64,000 nt of DNA. Origin: Clitopilus passeckerianus. Taxonomy: Eukaryota; Basidiomycota; Agaricomycetes; Agaricales; Entolomataceae. Positions 21,643 to 34,221 of the stretch are shown piece by piece. The notes under the pieces were generated by a model. That model was not told where the DNA came from. It saw only the letters and a program-made list of their open reading frames with translations, and made no database searches. The position numbers and the translations under genes are program-made. Every line of letters begins with the position of its first letter. Positions within the stretch are counted from its first letter, which is position 1. Location: NCBI GenBank assembly GCA_944990035.1, contig CALYLX010000066.1, positions 930,001-994,000 on the forward strand, in the 5' to 3' direction.

Positions 21643-22470
21643 ATGCTGAGGTTCGCGTCGAGTCAACTATGCCGAGCCAACCGCTGGACGTTTGTGCCAG
21701 CTCGGAACTTTGCTTCAACTTCTAGTAAATCCAGAGCTTCTGGCTTGCTAAGCCACGGAGCTCACCGCGGGAGCAGTCTCGGTGCTCTCAGAATATGCAA
21801 TAACAGGCCGTCGTGGAATATGAGGAGCCAGCCAGTGCATTCTTCGGCAGGTATACTACTTTACTATGACTTGTTATCAAGCCCGCATGCTGAGGATACT
21901 TTCACCTCCTAGTCATACGTCACAAAGATGTGTCACGTCCAGAACCGGGAACAGGGTATGTCCAGACCCCATTGTTCACAGTCACGACCTGTTGACCCCT
22001 CTGCCTAGGATCAAGCTGCACTGGAAGGATTCCAAAGGAAACTTGATTCAAACCACAGAAGTCAATGAAGGAGATGATCTGCTATCTATTGCTCATGAAT
22101 ACGACATTGACCTTGAGGGTACGCACTATACATCGGTATCCCATCTTCGTGTATCTGACTGCCCTGTTTTCCATGCCCTTCTTTGCAACTTAATCTTACT
22201 TCCTGGCCATTTGACACTCTCTTTAACCTTCCAGGCGCTTGCGAAGGCTCTGTAGCATGTTCGACTTGTCACGTCATTCTCCCTGACGAGTTCTATGACA
22301 CGCTTCCCGAGCCAGAGGATGAAGAAAACGACATGCTTGACATGGCTTTCGGGCTGACCGATACAAGTCGCCTGGGATGCCAAGTAATCGTCACAAAGGA
22401 GCTGGACGGAATGAGCATTACCCTTCCGTCAGCGACAAGGAATATGTTTGTTGATGGTCAGTTCGATTGA
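21643..22470 (+). CDS. YAH1: Mitochondrial [2Fe-2S] ferredoxin (adrenodoxin type)
   Basis: Exons 21643-21850, 21913-21955, 22009-22118 and 22235-22470 join to 597 nt, 198 residues. The N-terminus ([16 protein letters not shown]- and S-rich, no acids) looks like a mitochondrial presequence. The domain starts at [15 protein letters not shown]. The cluster ligands are C123, C129, C132 ([10 protein letters not shown]) and C169 (RLGCQ), the CX5CX2C..C pattern of adrenodoxin/Yah1. [17 protein letters not shown] is the acidic partner-recognition helix. The family passes electrons from ferredoxin reductase to iron-sulfur cluster assembly and heme A synthesis and is essential in yeast. The presequence is longer than usual. 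No lesions. Confidence 0.93.
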
Positions 22471-23244
22471 CTGCCCAATGTAACCACTTTTTCACATGTT
22501 TTCCGTAGGAAAAAAGCCAACACATCACTAGGCACTATAGACTATGCTATCTATACATTATTTAATACGACGCAAGCGCTACTTTCTTAGATTCTCCCAA
22601 GCCATAGCTCAGACAATCTAACTGTTAGAGGAGATCTAGCTCCAGCACTCAACGTTTTCTCAGGCAAGGAGGGTTTACAATGGCCGGAATATCAATGGTC
22701 TCCATAGTAGCCGCTGTATTTAAGAACGAACCTGGATTTCGAACGTTCTTGAGCGCAGAGTGAGCCAACCTCAACCTCAGTACACAGAACCAAATATAGC
22801 TGTATGTCGGATCTGGAAGCCGGAGACTTCCTCGTCCATGTGCATGACCACCAAACATGACCCTGACCATCTTCAGCCTGGATAACTACATTTTTGTCCC
22901 CGTATTGAACGCGCCAGTGGGAGAGGCTCCCTTCAAGCAGCCACAGCTGAAGCTTCACAGTCATTAACCTTATCATGAAATTCATGCCGTAAGGAGTTAC
23001 CTGGAGCTGACACTGAGTTGGCTCTCATGGCGGGGAAATTGGGCGACACCAGGCTGCACTTCGGTTGCTTCAGCACTATCATCATTAACCCCGCTTGAGA
23101 ATGACTTGATTGGCTCCACCTCATTAGAATCATCCACTCGCGAACATCTCTTCCTCAAGTTCCTCAATTCCCCAAAAATCGTTCGGACACTACCTTTCTC
23201 AAACTCAATCGACGTGCTGAGGAATACCTAACGCGACCACAACC
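22471..23244. other. Intergenic, possible unassigned minus-strand frames
   Basis: A minus-strand open frame at 22692-22985 with several Trp residues and one at 22933-23133 were inspected. No family was recognised and splice structure is unclear. The right part should contain the promoter of the first transporter gene. Confidence 0.3.
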
Positions 23245-25245
23245 ATGACAGGCGGCCTTGCCTCACTCCCTTCCAGCAGCAATCATTCCAGCAGTAAATT
23301 GATAGGGAAATCACGTATCCTCGGTCCCAAATGGCTTCACCTCCCTACATTAACCATCGGCTTGCTAGGAGTTTCAATCTTCTGGTCAGTCGAGATGGCC
23401 TACGCCTCTCCCTACCTTCTCTCCCTCGGTGTCTCGAAATCCTCCATCGCGGTCGTCTTCCTCGCCGGACCTCTCTCTGGCCTCATCATGCAGCCAGTCA
23501 TTGGCATTCTAGCAGATACCACTACGTCACGTTTTGGTCGGCGACGTCCCTGGATGCTAGTGGGCACAGTGATTACTGTGCTAGCGATGCTATTGTTAGG
23601 ATATACGAGGTCATTTGCCTCAATTTTCACCGGGTGGAACAATGCAAGCAATGACCGCCTCACAGTTGCCTTGGCCGTTGTTGCCATCTACCTCGTTGAC
23701 TTCTCAATCAACGCCGTCATGGCGGTGGATCGAGCACTCATTGTTGATACCCTCCCTTCATCTGGGCAGGCTTCTGGCAACGCATGGGCCGCAAGGATGC
23801 ATGTAGTGGGGAGCATGGCAGGATTCTTCGTCGGAAGTGTTCACCTAGCTGAGCTGCTCCCATTCCTGGGGAACACACAAATGCAAATCCTGAGTTTGCT
23901 TGTGTCAGCATTGCTGCTGGTAGGACATGCTTTGACATGTCTATGTGTCAAGGAGAAGGTGCTGGTTCAAACCCAGCGGAAAAATTCATCAGTCTTGAAC
24001 CATCCTGCAGTAAGGGAGGTTCGTGAAATGTGGACAACAGTGAAATCACTTCCCTACACAATCCGCCAAATTGTGAGTTTTTTGCAACCCACTTCCGCAA
24101 TCCTTGCCTGACAGCATTCTAGTTCGCTATTCAATTCTTGTAGGTCGCGTTAAACTTCTACAACGAAGCTTGTTGCTCACCCTAGAATGACTTCTAGGGC
24201 ATCCATGGCATGGTTCCCATTAATGTTCTATGGGACTTTGTACATTGGCGAAGTCTACAAGCGGTCGACGCCCCTGCCTCTAAATGCGACCCTGGCCGAG
24301 ATAGAATCCCGGGACGCGGAAGGTGCTCGACTGGGTTCAAGGGCTCTGTTCTTCTCGGCACTCCTCTCCTTGTTTTGTACTCTTCTTTTGCCGCTCTTTC
24401 TCAAGTCTCCCGAGAATGAACGGTCGTTCGTTCCAAAGCGCCTCACGTTCAGCTTGTCGAGCCTCTGGGCAGTGGGTCATTTGGTTGTAGGCTCGTGCAT
24501 GCTCGCAGCGACGTGAGTAGTTCGTCTCCAAGCACTGCTATGACATGACTAATCTCCCTATTTACACGAAGGCTGACCAACTCGCTTTTCTGGGCTACAG
24601 TTTTCTTTGGCCTCACCGGGATAGCAGGTGCTATATCCATGTGGGCACCTTTCGCACTGGTACGTATCAGTCTCAGGTCCAGAATCTGACATAGCTACTA
24701 CCTATCCTAGCTCGGTGAAGCTATCCTGGAGTCAACAGATGCAAGCTCTTCCGAAAACATCCATCTGGAGAATACCAGTTCGCCGCATCACCAAGAAGTG
24801 GGAGAAGAGAGAGAAGGGCTTCTATCAGCCGAGGATGGGCGTGAACCCGACGAAGAGAAGGATGTACTTTCTGAGAAACCTTCAGGCGGTCTAAGTGCTA
24901 AAGCTGGGATCATACTCGTATGTTACCCTATTCAGCGATCTGAGTTACCAACTCACGAGTTCTCCAAAGGGCCTCCTTAATGTGTTTAATGTGATCCCTC
25001 AATTCATCGTCTCAGGCATTTCTGCTGTGATATTTGCTATCTTTGACCCGGCTACATCAGCAGCAGCCCAATCCGGTGGAGAGACGCATTCAGACTCACT
25101 GAAGTACGTTTATAGGTAAGTTCTTGGTTCTGTTGGAAGATATGGGCTGCATTGCTGATCTTTCGGCAGGTTTGGTGGTACCTCCGCGCTCTTAGCTTTT
25201 GCTTTGTGTTGGAGATTCGCAAAATACCTCCAGAAGGTTGGCTGA
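23245..25245 (+). CDS. Sucrose/alpha-glucoside transporter-like MFS protein, copy 1
   Basis: Member of the glycoside-pentoside-hexuronide/SUT branch of MFS permeases, 12 predicted membrane spans, expected in the plasma membrane as a sugar/H+ symporter. Exon 1 (23245-24072) starts MTGGLASLP and contains TLTIGLLGVSIFWSVEMAYA, GPLSGLIMQPVIGILAD and the loop motif SRFGRRRPWM typical of SUT-type carriers. A 17-nt microexon (24123-24139) is followed by an exon from 24198 (ASMAWFPLMFYGTLYIGEVY). A long cytosolic loop near 24710-24915 is Glu/Ser-rich (EEREGLLSAEDG), then VIPQFIVSGISAVIFAIFDP and the last exon ending FAKYLQKVG, TGA 25243-25245. The second copy directly follows on the same strand. An earlier acceptor for the third coding segment would bring in a wrong frame, so 24198 was chosen from alignment with copy 2. 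Confidence 0.88.
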
Positions 25246-25744
25246 TCCCTGCTGCGCTGTTGTGCTTTTCGGTGGGTTCTCTTCTAGAAGAGTCACAAGG
25301 AAATCGACTTTAGTAGTAGTACCGATTGGCAGCCTTATTGTTTCTTGATATACCCATACTTATTCGGTGATAGACTTAGTAGATAATTTTATTGGTCAGC
25401 TTACAGTCCGTGAATGAAGTTGAACACCCTCGACTGCACCTTGAGCCCAACTTTGAGCTTGGGCCTGGCGCTACGCGACGCGTCGCAATCTGGTCGTCAC
25501 GTCTCCATGGGGCTATCACGTCAGCAACGATGAGAGGACACCTCACTCTTTCTTGGACTGCGATTCCACAACGACAGGGCTGTGAGCGTCAAAGACGGTT
25601 ACTACTGGCTAACATTGCGACAGAAGGGACATGAAAGTAAACTAAAGTGAGCCCAAACCCTGCTTCAAGCTTGAGGAAATCCTCTGACCAGGCAGCAGGC
25701 TCAAACATTACCGAACAGACGGACAAACATACCCAACTCACAAC
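25246..25744. promoter_or_regulatory. Spacer between tandem transporter genes
   Basis: About 500 bp holding the 3' flank of copy 1 and the promoter of copy 2. No clear TATA or operator. Just before the ATG there is a pyrimidine-poor leader (ACCCAACTCACAAC). Confidence 0.4.
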
Positions 25745-28087
25745 ATGACTGGTGGCTTCGCTCCAGTTTCCTCGAACCATCAACCTTCAGGCCAAAAATT
25801 CGTTGGAAATCCTCGAATACTGGGTCCAAAATGGTCACATCTTCCAACATTGACCATTGGACTGCTGGGTGTCCAGATATTCTGGTCGGTAGAAATGAGC
25901 TATGCCTCACCCTACCTAATATCCCTTGGTCTCTCGAAATCATCAATGGCCATCGTGTTCCTAGCGGGACCACTCTCTGGCCTCATTATGCAACCCATAA
26001 TTGGGGTCTTGGCCGATAACACAACCTCACGTTTCGGTCGCCGACGGCCATGGATGATTGTTGGGAGCATCGTTTGTGCAGCAGCCATGCTCCTTCTAGG
26101 GTATACGCGACCCTTCGCTGCAATATTCACGGGATGGAATACATCAAGCAACGACCACCTCACCATTGCTCTCGCCGTGCTATCCATCTACCTCATTGAT
26201 TTCTCCATCAATGCCGTAATGGCTATGGACCGTGCCCTCATCGTGGACACACTCCCACCATCCTCCCAAGCCTCAGGCAACGCATGGGCAGCACGTATGC
26301 TCGGATTTGGAGCAGTTGTGGGCTTCTTTGCGGGAAGCATACCACTACCCTCAATACTTCCCTTCCTTGGGAGCACGCAACTCGAAGTATTGAGCTTCGT
26401 TGTGTCAGTTTTGTTACTCGCGGGACATTTCCTCACCGGGACGTGTGTCAAGGAGCGGATACTGCTGAAAGACACACAAGCAAGCTACACCTCCAAGAAA
26501 AAACCGAACGTGGTGTTGCAGGAAATTCGCAGTATGTGGAGTAATGTGAAGAGTCTCCCGCGAAATATCCGGCAGATCGTGAGTTCCTCTAATTATAAAC
26601 TTATATTCACCGTTCTAACCGCCAGTAGTGCATTATACAATTCTTGTAGGTTCACCTCTCCGTTTTCGCTATCATCATTGAGCGGGAGAATCTCCTAGCG
26701 CTTGGATAGGCTGGTTTCCAATCCTGTTCTACTCGACGCTCTATATTGGAGACGTATACAAGCGAACATCTCCTCCTGGCCTGGATCAGAAAGCCCACGA
26801 CGCAGAAGCCACACGACTTGGGACCAGAGCTCTATTCTATTCTTCCCTACTATCATTATTCCTCAACCTTGTTCTCCCCTTCTGCGTAGCAACACCCGCT
26901 AGCCAATCACCCGCCCCGCCAGAAAGTATGAGAGGTTTCAGACATCATACGCCTGCGCCATGGTGGAAGAAGTTCAGGATTCCAGAAAGGCACAAGATCA
27001 ACCTGGCTTCACTTTGGGCTATAAGCCACCTTGTGGTTGCAGTGTGTATGTTCGGGACATTGTAGGTTCCGTCTGTATTCTATCCTTGCCTCAACTACCT
27101 AACTAACGTTTTTGTCAGCTTAACAGATTCCGTAGCTGGCGCGACTTTCCTGGTTAGCGTCACAGGTTTCTCATGGGCCATCACGCAATGGGCTCCTTTC
27201 TCCCTGGTATGCCACTTTGTCACTGCTCCCCAACCTTCATGCTCACGCTTATCGATATTCAGTTGGGCGAAATGATTCTAACAACGCCTGATCCTAACTC
27301 CTCCGAAACGGAGCAAATACAACTATCAGACGCACGAACTCCAAATGAAGTAGAAGCCATGGAAGAGCGGGAAGGGCTCCTTTCTACAACTGCGCCGAGA
27401 CAGTTCAAGATTTCCGATGACGCTTCCGACTCCGAATCTGACGATGGAGACCACCGCCCTCCACCCGCATCCGGCCTCAGTGCAGGAAGTATATTCGGCA
27501 ACTCCGCTGCGAGAGCGAGTCATACGCGACTGGAAGAGCAAGACCGGGATTGGGAGCCGGTAGAGGCTGTTGAAGCCACCGCCACGAGAGATGCAGAAGC
27601 TGGGACAGTCGAATCTCCTACTTCTGGGTCGTCGGGAGGGCTGAGTGCTAAGGCTGGGATTATTCTCGTGAGTGTTACTATTTCTTCGTTCCGACCCAGG
27701 TCCGGCTCTGACCAATAAATGTAGGGTATACACAACGTATCCATCGTGATCCCGCAATTCATCGTGACTGGCATAGCAGCCATCGTGTTCGCGATCTTCG
27801 ATCCTGTGCAACCTCATCCTGCTGTCCGACCTCCGCCTCCGAAACCTACTACTGAGGCAGCCACCAATGTCATCAGTGAAACCCTTAGGATGGCGAGGAG
27901 TGCTGATGTGGGAGGGAGCCACCCGTCTAACTCTGTGGTCTACATTTTCAGGTATGGTCTTTCTTGTCTACTACTTGCACACTGCTGATAAAGACCATTG
28001 ATTGCCTCCGATAGACTAGGTGGTGTGGCCGCCCTTGTAGCGTTCGTTCTGTGTCTACGCCTTGCTAGGGATATGAAGCACCAATAG
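25745..28087 (+). CDS. Sucrose/alpha-glucoside transporter-like MFS protein, copy 2
   Basis: Tandem paralogue of the preceding gene with the same architecture. Exon 1 25745-26578 (MTGGFAPVSS; FWSVEMSYASPYLISLGLSK; SRFGRRRPWM), microexon 26629-26645 (17 nt, CIIQF), next exon from 26699 (AWIGWFPILFYSTLYIGDVY). Further exons give NLASLWAISHLVVAVCMFG, GATFLVSVTGFSWAITQWAP, a long acidic loop (27260-27670, about 135 residues, SDDASDSESDDGD), then VIPQFIVTGIAAIVFAIFDP and the end LCLRLARDMKHQ, TAG 28085-28087. Compared with copy 1 the large loop before the last spans is longer. The two genes could differ in regulation or loop phosphorylation, but transport substrate is not readable. Intact. Confidence 0.88.
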
Positions 28088-31000
28088 CAAGAGTGAGGAA
28101 GACGGGCGACTAAGGCTGATATTTGGATCTGATTCGTGTCTTTTTGCCCATTACCGATTGTTGATTGTTGATTGTATTGATACAGCTTCTAATATAGCCT
28201 ATGCTTTGCACGATGATTTGACATGCATTTGACAGGTGGATGACCAGAATGAACAGGAGAGCAAAGGAGAAGCTAAAGATGATAGACTTGAGGGTCCGCC
28301 AAGACGTCTTCGCACGCGACTTTCCTAGTAAATGGTTGCCATTAGCACCTCAGGCAAGGGTATAACCCAAAAATACTTTGACTGCGTTAGTCTGCGAGAG
28401 CTACACATAGACAATACTTAGTATAGCTCGATTATGTTGGCTTCACGTACACACAAATTGACTGAGTTTCAATACACAAAAACCGTATGTGGAGAGTACA
28501 TAGTTTAACTACAAGACTCAGACTTGGCTCAGACAAGGAGAATCCAAGCTTGTGCTACCAAAAGCTTAGTGAATATGTGGCTTTCGATTCAGAGCTCGTC
28601 TACTTAGTAGGCTCTCTCGATTGAATTAAAAGCGCCTGATGGACAATGTCTCTTCATCCTCTCAGAATTCACGCAAATGGATTAACCTCTATTAGCGGAC
28701 CTTTTTTTATGGATGCTACATGCTGCCAGAATATCTCTTAGCACATATTTTCAGGAGTTCTGACGCTTTTCAGATGCCCCACTATCTCAACAGTTGGGCT
28801 CATTACAACAACACTACCTAGCACACTTGTGATTTTGAAAGAACCCGGATTGACAGGTCAAAAGCAAGGCCCTGGCTTGCTAGAACTGACATAAGACCAG
28901 ACCTTTAGCATCTTATTCTTGGCATGAGAATAGCCAGCGTTTGGGCTGCTGGTACACAGGACGAAAAAACCCCGACCCAAGACCTTTGTCTGATCCTGGG
29001 ACACCGGATTGGAGGGGTTGTCTACGGATAAAAAATGTTACTCCTCTGGCTCTATTTCCTGTATCCGGCCTAGGACCGCCTAGGATCGAGAACAGAGGAT
29101 GCGTGTGACGGGGCCAAAAGAAGTTGGGCTAAAGTTTGAGTACCCTGAAAGCTTTAAGCAAACGTCAACGTTGCCTCCATGTCCAAATTGACTCCAACTC
29201 GAAAACTGCATGATTCCAATATGCGGTGCAAAATCTTGATATTGAACAGAGCAAGGTCTTGAGAACAGTGAGTTGAATAAGAATAAATGAGTTCAAAAGA
29301 AAGGGTGTCTCCTTGTTCTTGACGTTCAGAAAACAAGTTTTGCATTGAACCGTTGGGACACGAAGCGTGAGGGAGCGGCAGTGTTCGGCAGGACGAGTCA
29401 GCATCCAATAGGAATTTTCCAGCCATTTGCATATTGTTAGGCCATCTCGGAAAACATATGTGCGCAAGCTGAGAAGTGGAGAGGGAGGCGAGCAACTGAC
29501 CAAGCTAGAGCCTGCACCAGACGGTCCAGACCCCTTCGCATTTCATTGATTTTGGCTCCGCCTCTACGCATCTTTAATTGGGACGCGGCAACGCCAGCCA
29601 AAGCGCAAGGCTGTTTGCATCTATTTGCATGGCCCCTATGGCTCGACGCAAAAGTGTCCGGATGATGAACTCGCTCGCTCGCGCATTTTGGGACAAAGTT
29701 TTGTATGAGAGAGTTGTCATAAAATGTATTATCTATCGTTTAAACCTATCAGAATTTTTATTTCGGTCCCCGAAAGCGATTTACCCTGCTTGTTGAGGTA
29801 GAAATCAGTTGATAGCTCAAAATTATAATCTGGTAGAAAAAAATTAGATAGGTTTAAAACATTGTATTTAACTCTCCTGACACGATACAACTCGAGTTGA
29901 GGCAATCGGTGGTGTGAGGAGGTCCAACCATCATCCAGAAGTTTGCAACTTCTGGCGCATCTAGGAAGATTATCAGCACCTATCAGCCCTAAATACTTGG
30001 ATTTTCCAGCACCTATGTAGGTATTCGTTCATAATTCAGCATCTTGAACAAAGGAGCTGAGGTGGTGAAGCCATGGGAGGTCGAGAATGAGGAGCTCTGG
30101 ACAACTTTCTGGTGGCTGTACTCTTACTAATAGCGACACTGGCTTGGCCGGCGTTGCCGCGTCCCAGTCTTTTTTCCGCAGTGGCCCAACAATATGCAAA
30201 CGGCTGTCATCAAACGCCAGCTGTTCAGTGCACCAAGCAGTGCACACTCACAAACGGTAAAGCTGACGCCTTTGAAACACGTCTAACAGCTCAATTTGGC
30301 GGAATAGCTACCATTAGTATATGTCTACGAGACAAGAATGAGATACTCTCAGCATACGGAGCACCTCAGCCAAGACTCAGCTTGGGCCACATCACTGAAC
30401 ATCAGCGGAGCTTCAAAATTCCGAGGAACTTGTCACCGTGACGCTCGAAATTGCGAACACCATCATGCCAACTTGGTGTCCGTTCAGCCCACTAAATCGC
30501 CTCAGAGAAATAATAAGAACCATCGCGTATATGTACTTATCAGTATCATGTATGTAGTACCAGAACTGCCCTATGGCTCGAGGTTTACTCCGAGGTGTAT
30601 CAAGTGATCTTCGTAGATAATCAGAGGATGGCACGATTTTCCATTCTTGAATTTGTGAGATGATTCTTCAGAGATGTTGAGTTAGATGTATAAGAGTTAC
30701 TTGCAGCCGTTTGAAGTGGACGAACGGCTCTTAGACTACGAGGTGATCTCTCAAAATTCGGCAACTAGGCAAACCCCGGTTAAACATACTACGATGAGTC
30801 CTTGACAGGCAAAAGGCTTTCTCTGATACCTTGCTATTCTAAGCCCCCGTTGACAGGTGAGTAGAATTGGCTGTGAGGGGAAGCGATGATGAAATAAGGG
30901 CACAAATAATCCCAAGTTCGCCAGAAACTACCCGAGAAACTACAGATCTCGAGCGGGGCACCCACATCATTAAAACCCTTTCATTTCTCGCCAATCCCTA

Positions 31001-31667
31001 GGCCTCGCTGATGTACTTCTCGGAACCTAGCTTACCTTTGTTTCTTGGAGCTTGGGCCAATCTTACAATATTTCTGGGTCGATATTTCCAAGTAGCCGCT
31101 GTACGAGCCCCTGATGTGCCATTGGAGAACTCCATAAGCTTCCGAAGGAATCTTGAATCATTACACCTTATTTGATGGAATTGGGGAAAATGTTGGAGTT
31201 TCCGAGCATTTCCTTTCCCACGTCTTCTCTTCTCTTCCGAGTCTTCGGTCAACCACTTGGTCATGGATTGGACGTTGCTCGATATTTCGGAGTCTGGCCT
31301 TTCAGTCTCCGCCATCACTCGCTTATGGTCTGTATTTGCATCTATCCTCGACGGATAAGTACCCAATGGTCGTTGGGTGCAATGTCGTCTTTGTCCGCTC
31401 TCCGCTGGCGGGGAGGTCCAGATCCAGTTGTAGTCACATCGGATGCTAAATCGCTGGCTTGGCAAGAGATCCTACCGTAATGACAGCATGTATGTAATGC
31501 TTCCGCGACAGGTTTATTAGACACGCTAACAGCTCTTGTCCCGTCCGAAGAACAGCATAGAAGCGAATATAATCTGACATAAGGTACTCGGCCAGCAGGC
31601 TTTAAAGGTGGCTGATTGACCAAGCCTTCTCCCCAGTTCTACGTTGAACTCTGGAGCCCCTCCTATC
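28088..31667. other. 3.6-kb gene-poor interval
   Basis: No gene recognised. Minus-strand frames at 29154-29503 and 30998-31465 (rich in R/K/S) and plus frames at 31153-31480 have no domain and overlap on both strands. It contains one MITE-like inverted structure (listed separately). The last few hundred bases should hold the promoter of the first amine oxidase gene. Confidence 0.35.
29735..29862. repeat. AT-rich inverted repeat, MITE-like
   Basis: Arms CGTTTAAACCTATCAGAATTTT (left, about 29737-29758, first and last bases uncertain) and AATTAGATAGGTTTAAAAC (right, 29842-29860) are reverse complements with few mismatches, separated by about 85 bp. A structure with the same plan lies at 56741-56842, and both have AAAAGTGTCCGG about 80 bp to the left (here near 29649-29660). 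This suggests two members of one non-autonomous family. Confidence 0.45.
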
Positions 31668-33608
31668 ATGGTTCAACTGAGAACGCTTGGTCTACTCCTT
31701 AGCTCTGTCGCCACCCTTGTTCAAGGGACTGCCGTCCCCCTCTATGGACGCGGCCCTAGCTCCCAGAAAAATGCCACCATCCTCATCCTTGGTGGGGGTG
31801 TAGCTGGAATTATCGCTGCTCGCACTTTGAAAGAGCAGGGCATCAATGACTTTCTCATCCTAGAAGCTCGTGATGAGCTTGGAGGCCGCCTTATGAGCCA
31901 TGATTTTGCAGGAACCACGGTCGAGCTTGGTGCTAATTGGGTTCAAGGAACACAGGTGGAGGGTGGACCTGCTAATCCTATTTTCGACCTCGTCAAGAAG
32001 CATCAAGTTAAGGTCGTCGAGAACGATTTTTATTCTGGCGTTGGTAGGTCTATAATGTCGTTGAATCCCGCTATATACTGACAGAATCTCATCCACAGCT
32101 ACATATGATCAGGGTGGCCCGGCCAATTACTCGATTGACATCAATTACGGGGAGGACGCCTTTCAGAAATTGACTGTCTTCGCGGGCAAGTCTATGAAAT
32201 TCTTTACAAAGCGACTAGAATTCACCTTTTGAGCAGGCGACCGTGTCAACAAGAAGCTGGTAGACCTCAGCGCTAGAACAGCGTACAGCCTTGTCGACGC
32301 AAAGAGGAAGGATGCTCATGCCAGGGCAGTCGAATACTATGTGGTGGGTCCATCAAGAATATATTTTCCTGATCACATTTATCCAAAGGGTGCTCCAACA
32401 GTTTGACTGGGAATATGCCCAGACTCCCGAGCAGAGTTCAGCTATCGCTTCCGCCTGGGTACGTCAACTGGGACTTCTTCGCGCTCAGGAGAATAAGCTA
32501 AATCTGAGTCTAGATCAATAACTTCACGTTTGTTCCTTCCGAAGGCGGGTTCTCAGAGGACAACTTGCTCTCTGTTGACTCCCGTGGGTTCAAAACTTTC
32601 ATCATCGAGGAGGCGAAGGAGTTCCTCGACTTTGAGCGCCAGGTCCAGTTTAACAAAGTTGTTACCAATATCACTCGGTCGAACTCTGGAGTTTCCGTAA
32701 CATTGGAAGACGGTGCCACTATCTCGGCGGACTACGCTATCTGCACCTTCTCCCTTGGTGTCCTCCAGAATGACGATGTTGTATTCCACCCACCCCTCCC
32801 AGGTAATGAATTACAAGTTGATGAATCATTCGTCTTTCTGATCCTTACTTTGACAGCCCACAAACAAGAAGCAATTCAAACGATGACCATGGCTACATAT
32901 ACCAAGATTTTCCTGAAGTTTGACCACAAATTCTGGTTCGACAATGAGGTGTGTAGCATCCAACACGGAATGTATGATGGCTTCTGAGTATGAGTCGGTT
33001 TAGATTGCTCTCTATGCTGACTCGGAACGTGGAAAATACACAGTCTGGCAGAATCTGGACACTCCTCGCTTGGTTCCCGGCTCTCATCTCCTCATCACTA
33101 CAGTCACAGTGAGCACAGGCCTCTTTCCTACTACACTCCCTCTGAAATATTTACAGGGCGATTTTTCTGAAAGAATCGAGCTTTTGTCCGACGACCAGGT
33201 GAAAGCAGAGGTCATGAGCGTATTGCGTACCATGTACCCAAACATCAACGTGCCTGAACCCACTGCCTTTTACTTCAACCGGTGGTTCAACGACAAGCTA
33301 TTCCGAGGATCGTACTCCAACTGGCCCCCGTCATTCTTCTCTGAGCACCATGATAACCTTCGAGCTAACGTCGGAAGGCTCTGGTTCGCAGGTGAACACA
33401 CCAGCTTGAAATATTACGGTAAGTTCTGCCTACCGTTTCAGAGGTGCTTTATTCCTGACTGCATTCAGGCTTTTTGCATGGCGCGTACTACGAGGGCCTT
33501 GATATTGCAACCAAGATAGGCGCATGTATAAAGAAGGGCAAATGTGCCGATATGCCGTTTGAGGCCCAAGTTCTGAACGGAAGTCCTTACAACGGACTGA
33601 AAGATTGA
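31668..33608 (+). CDS. Secreted FAD polyamine oxidase-like protein, copy 1
   Basis: Flavin amine oxidase. The start at 31668 gives a signal peptide (MVQLRTLGLLLSSVATLVQG); an in-frame ATG 24 bp upstream exists but would bury it. The ADP-binding Rossmann motif is ILGGGVAGIIAARTL followed by FLILEARDELGGRL and VELGANWVQGT, as in polyamine oxidases. Later exons: QTPEQSSAIASAW, GFKTFIIEEAKEFLDF, TFSLGVLQNDDVVF, NWPPSFFSEHHDNLRANVG, LWFAGEHTSLKYYG, and the last exon FLHGAYYEGLDIATKIG ending LNGSPYNGLKD, TGA 33606-33608. The family oxidises secondary amino groups of spermine/spermidine, releasing H2O2. A secreted or vacuolar location is inferred. About nine short introns. A paralogue follows 2.8 kb downstream. 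Confidence 0.88.
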
Positions 33609-34221
33609 GTAGCAGACAACCCGTTATGTTCGCAGATTCTATTTTTAGTGCCATTAATGAATTTCTTTGAGTAATGTGTAACTTTTGAGGTGACCTGTCA
33701 GTGTTAAACGCTGAGCGCTAAGCAACCTTTAAAACATTGAAGACCACGATAAGCCGAATTTCGGCACGCTGACTCATATCCGGATTTGGAATCACCCTGA
33801 TGGGAACTGCCGGGTCAGGAAGAGAAGTGACTTCTGAGCGCGTTTTTGACGCAAATTATGTTTTTTGGTGCTCTAGAATAGTGTAAACATGTACGTAGGG
33901 CAAATGTGAAGTACTGTTGACCAGAAAACGGGGAGAAAATCGACGGAAACTGAGAAAAATGGGCAGTTCTTGAGCTAGACCCTTTCCCATTAAAGAAACC
34001 CTTATTCTTGCTAGCCGGCGTGGCCCACAACGCTAATTTCAACTTATTTCGCTTTAGGCCACGATAATTTTGGCTGGGAGCTCCCTACTGTATCGTGGCC
34101 CGCAACGAAAACAGATTTTTTTTGGCCTCCAGGCCACGACAGGGTCCTTTTTTGGCCCTGGATTGCATCATTTCCCTCCCAATGGGCTCAATTCTTTCAT
34201 ATTATCATTATTACTGATGTG
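33609..34221. other. Spacer with GCGTGGCCC-type repeats
   Basis: 3' flank of the first amine oxidase. From 34016 to 34160 the words GGCGTGGCCCACAACG, TTTAGGCCACGATAA, ATCGTGGCCCGCAACG and CCAGGCCACGACAGG form a cluster of short direct and inverted repeats. Similar words recur at 36098-36160, beyond the transposon insertions, so they may be the edges of an older repeat split by the elements. Confidence 0.4.

Noticed and set aside
30998..31465. 155-codon minus-strand frame upstream of the first amine oxidase
   Set aside because: No domain, composition like random frame, plus-strand frames equally long over the same bases.
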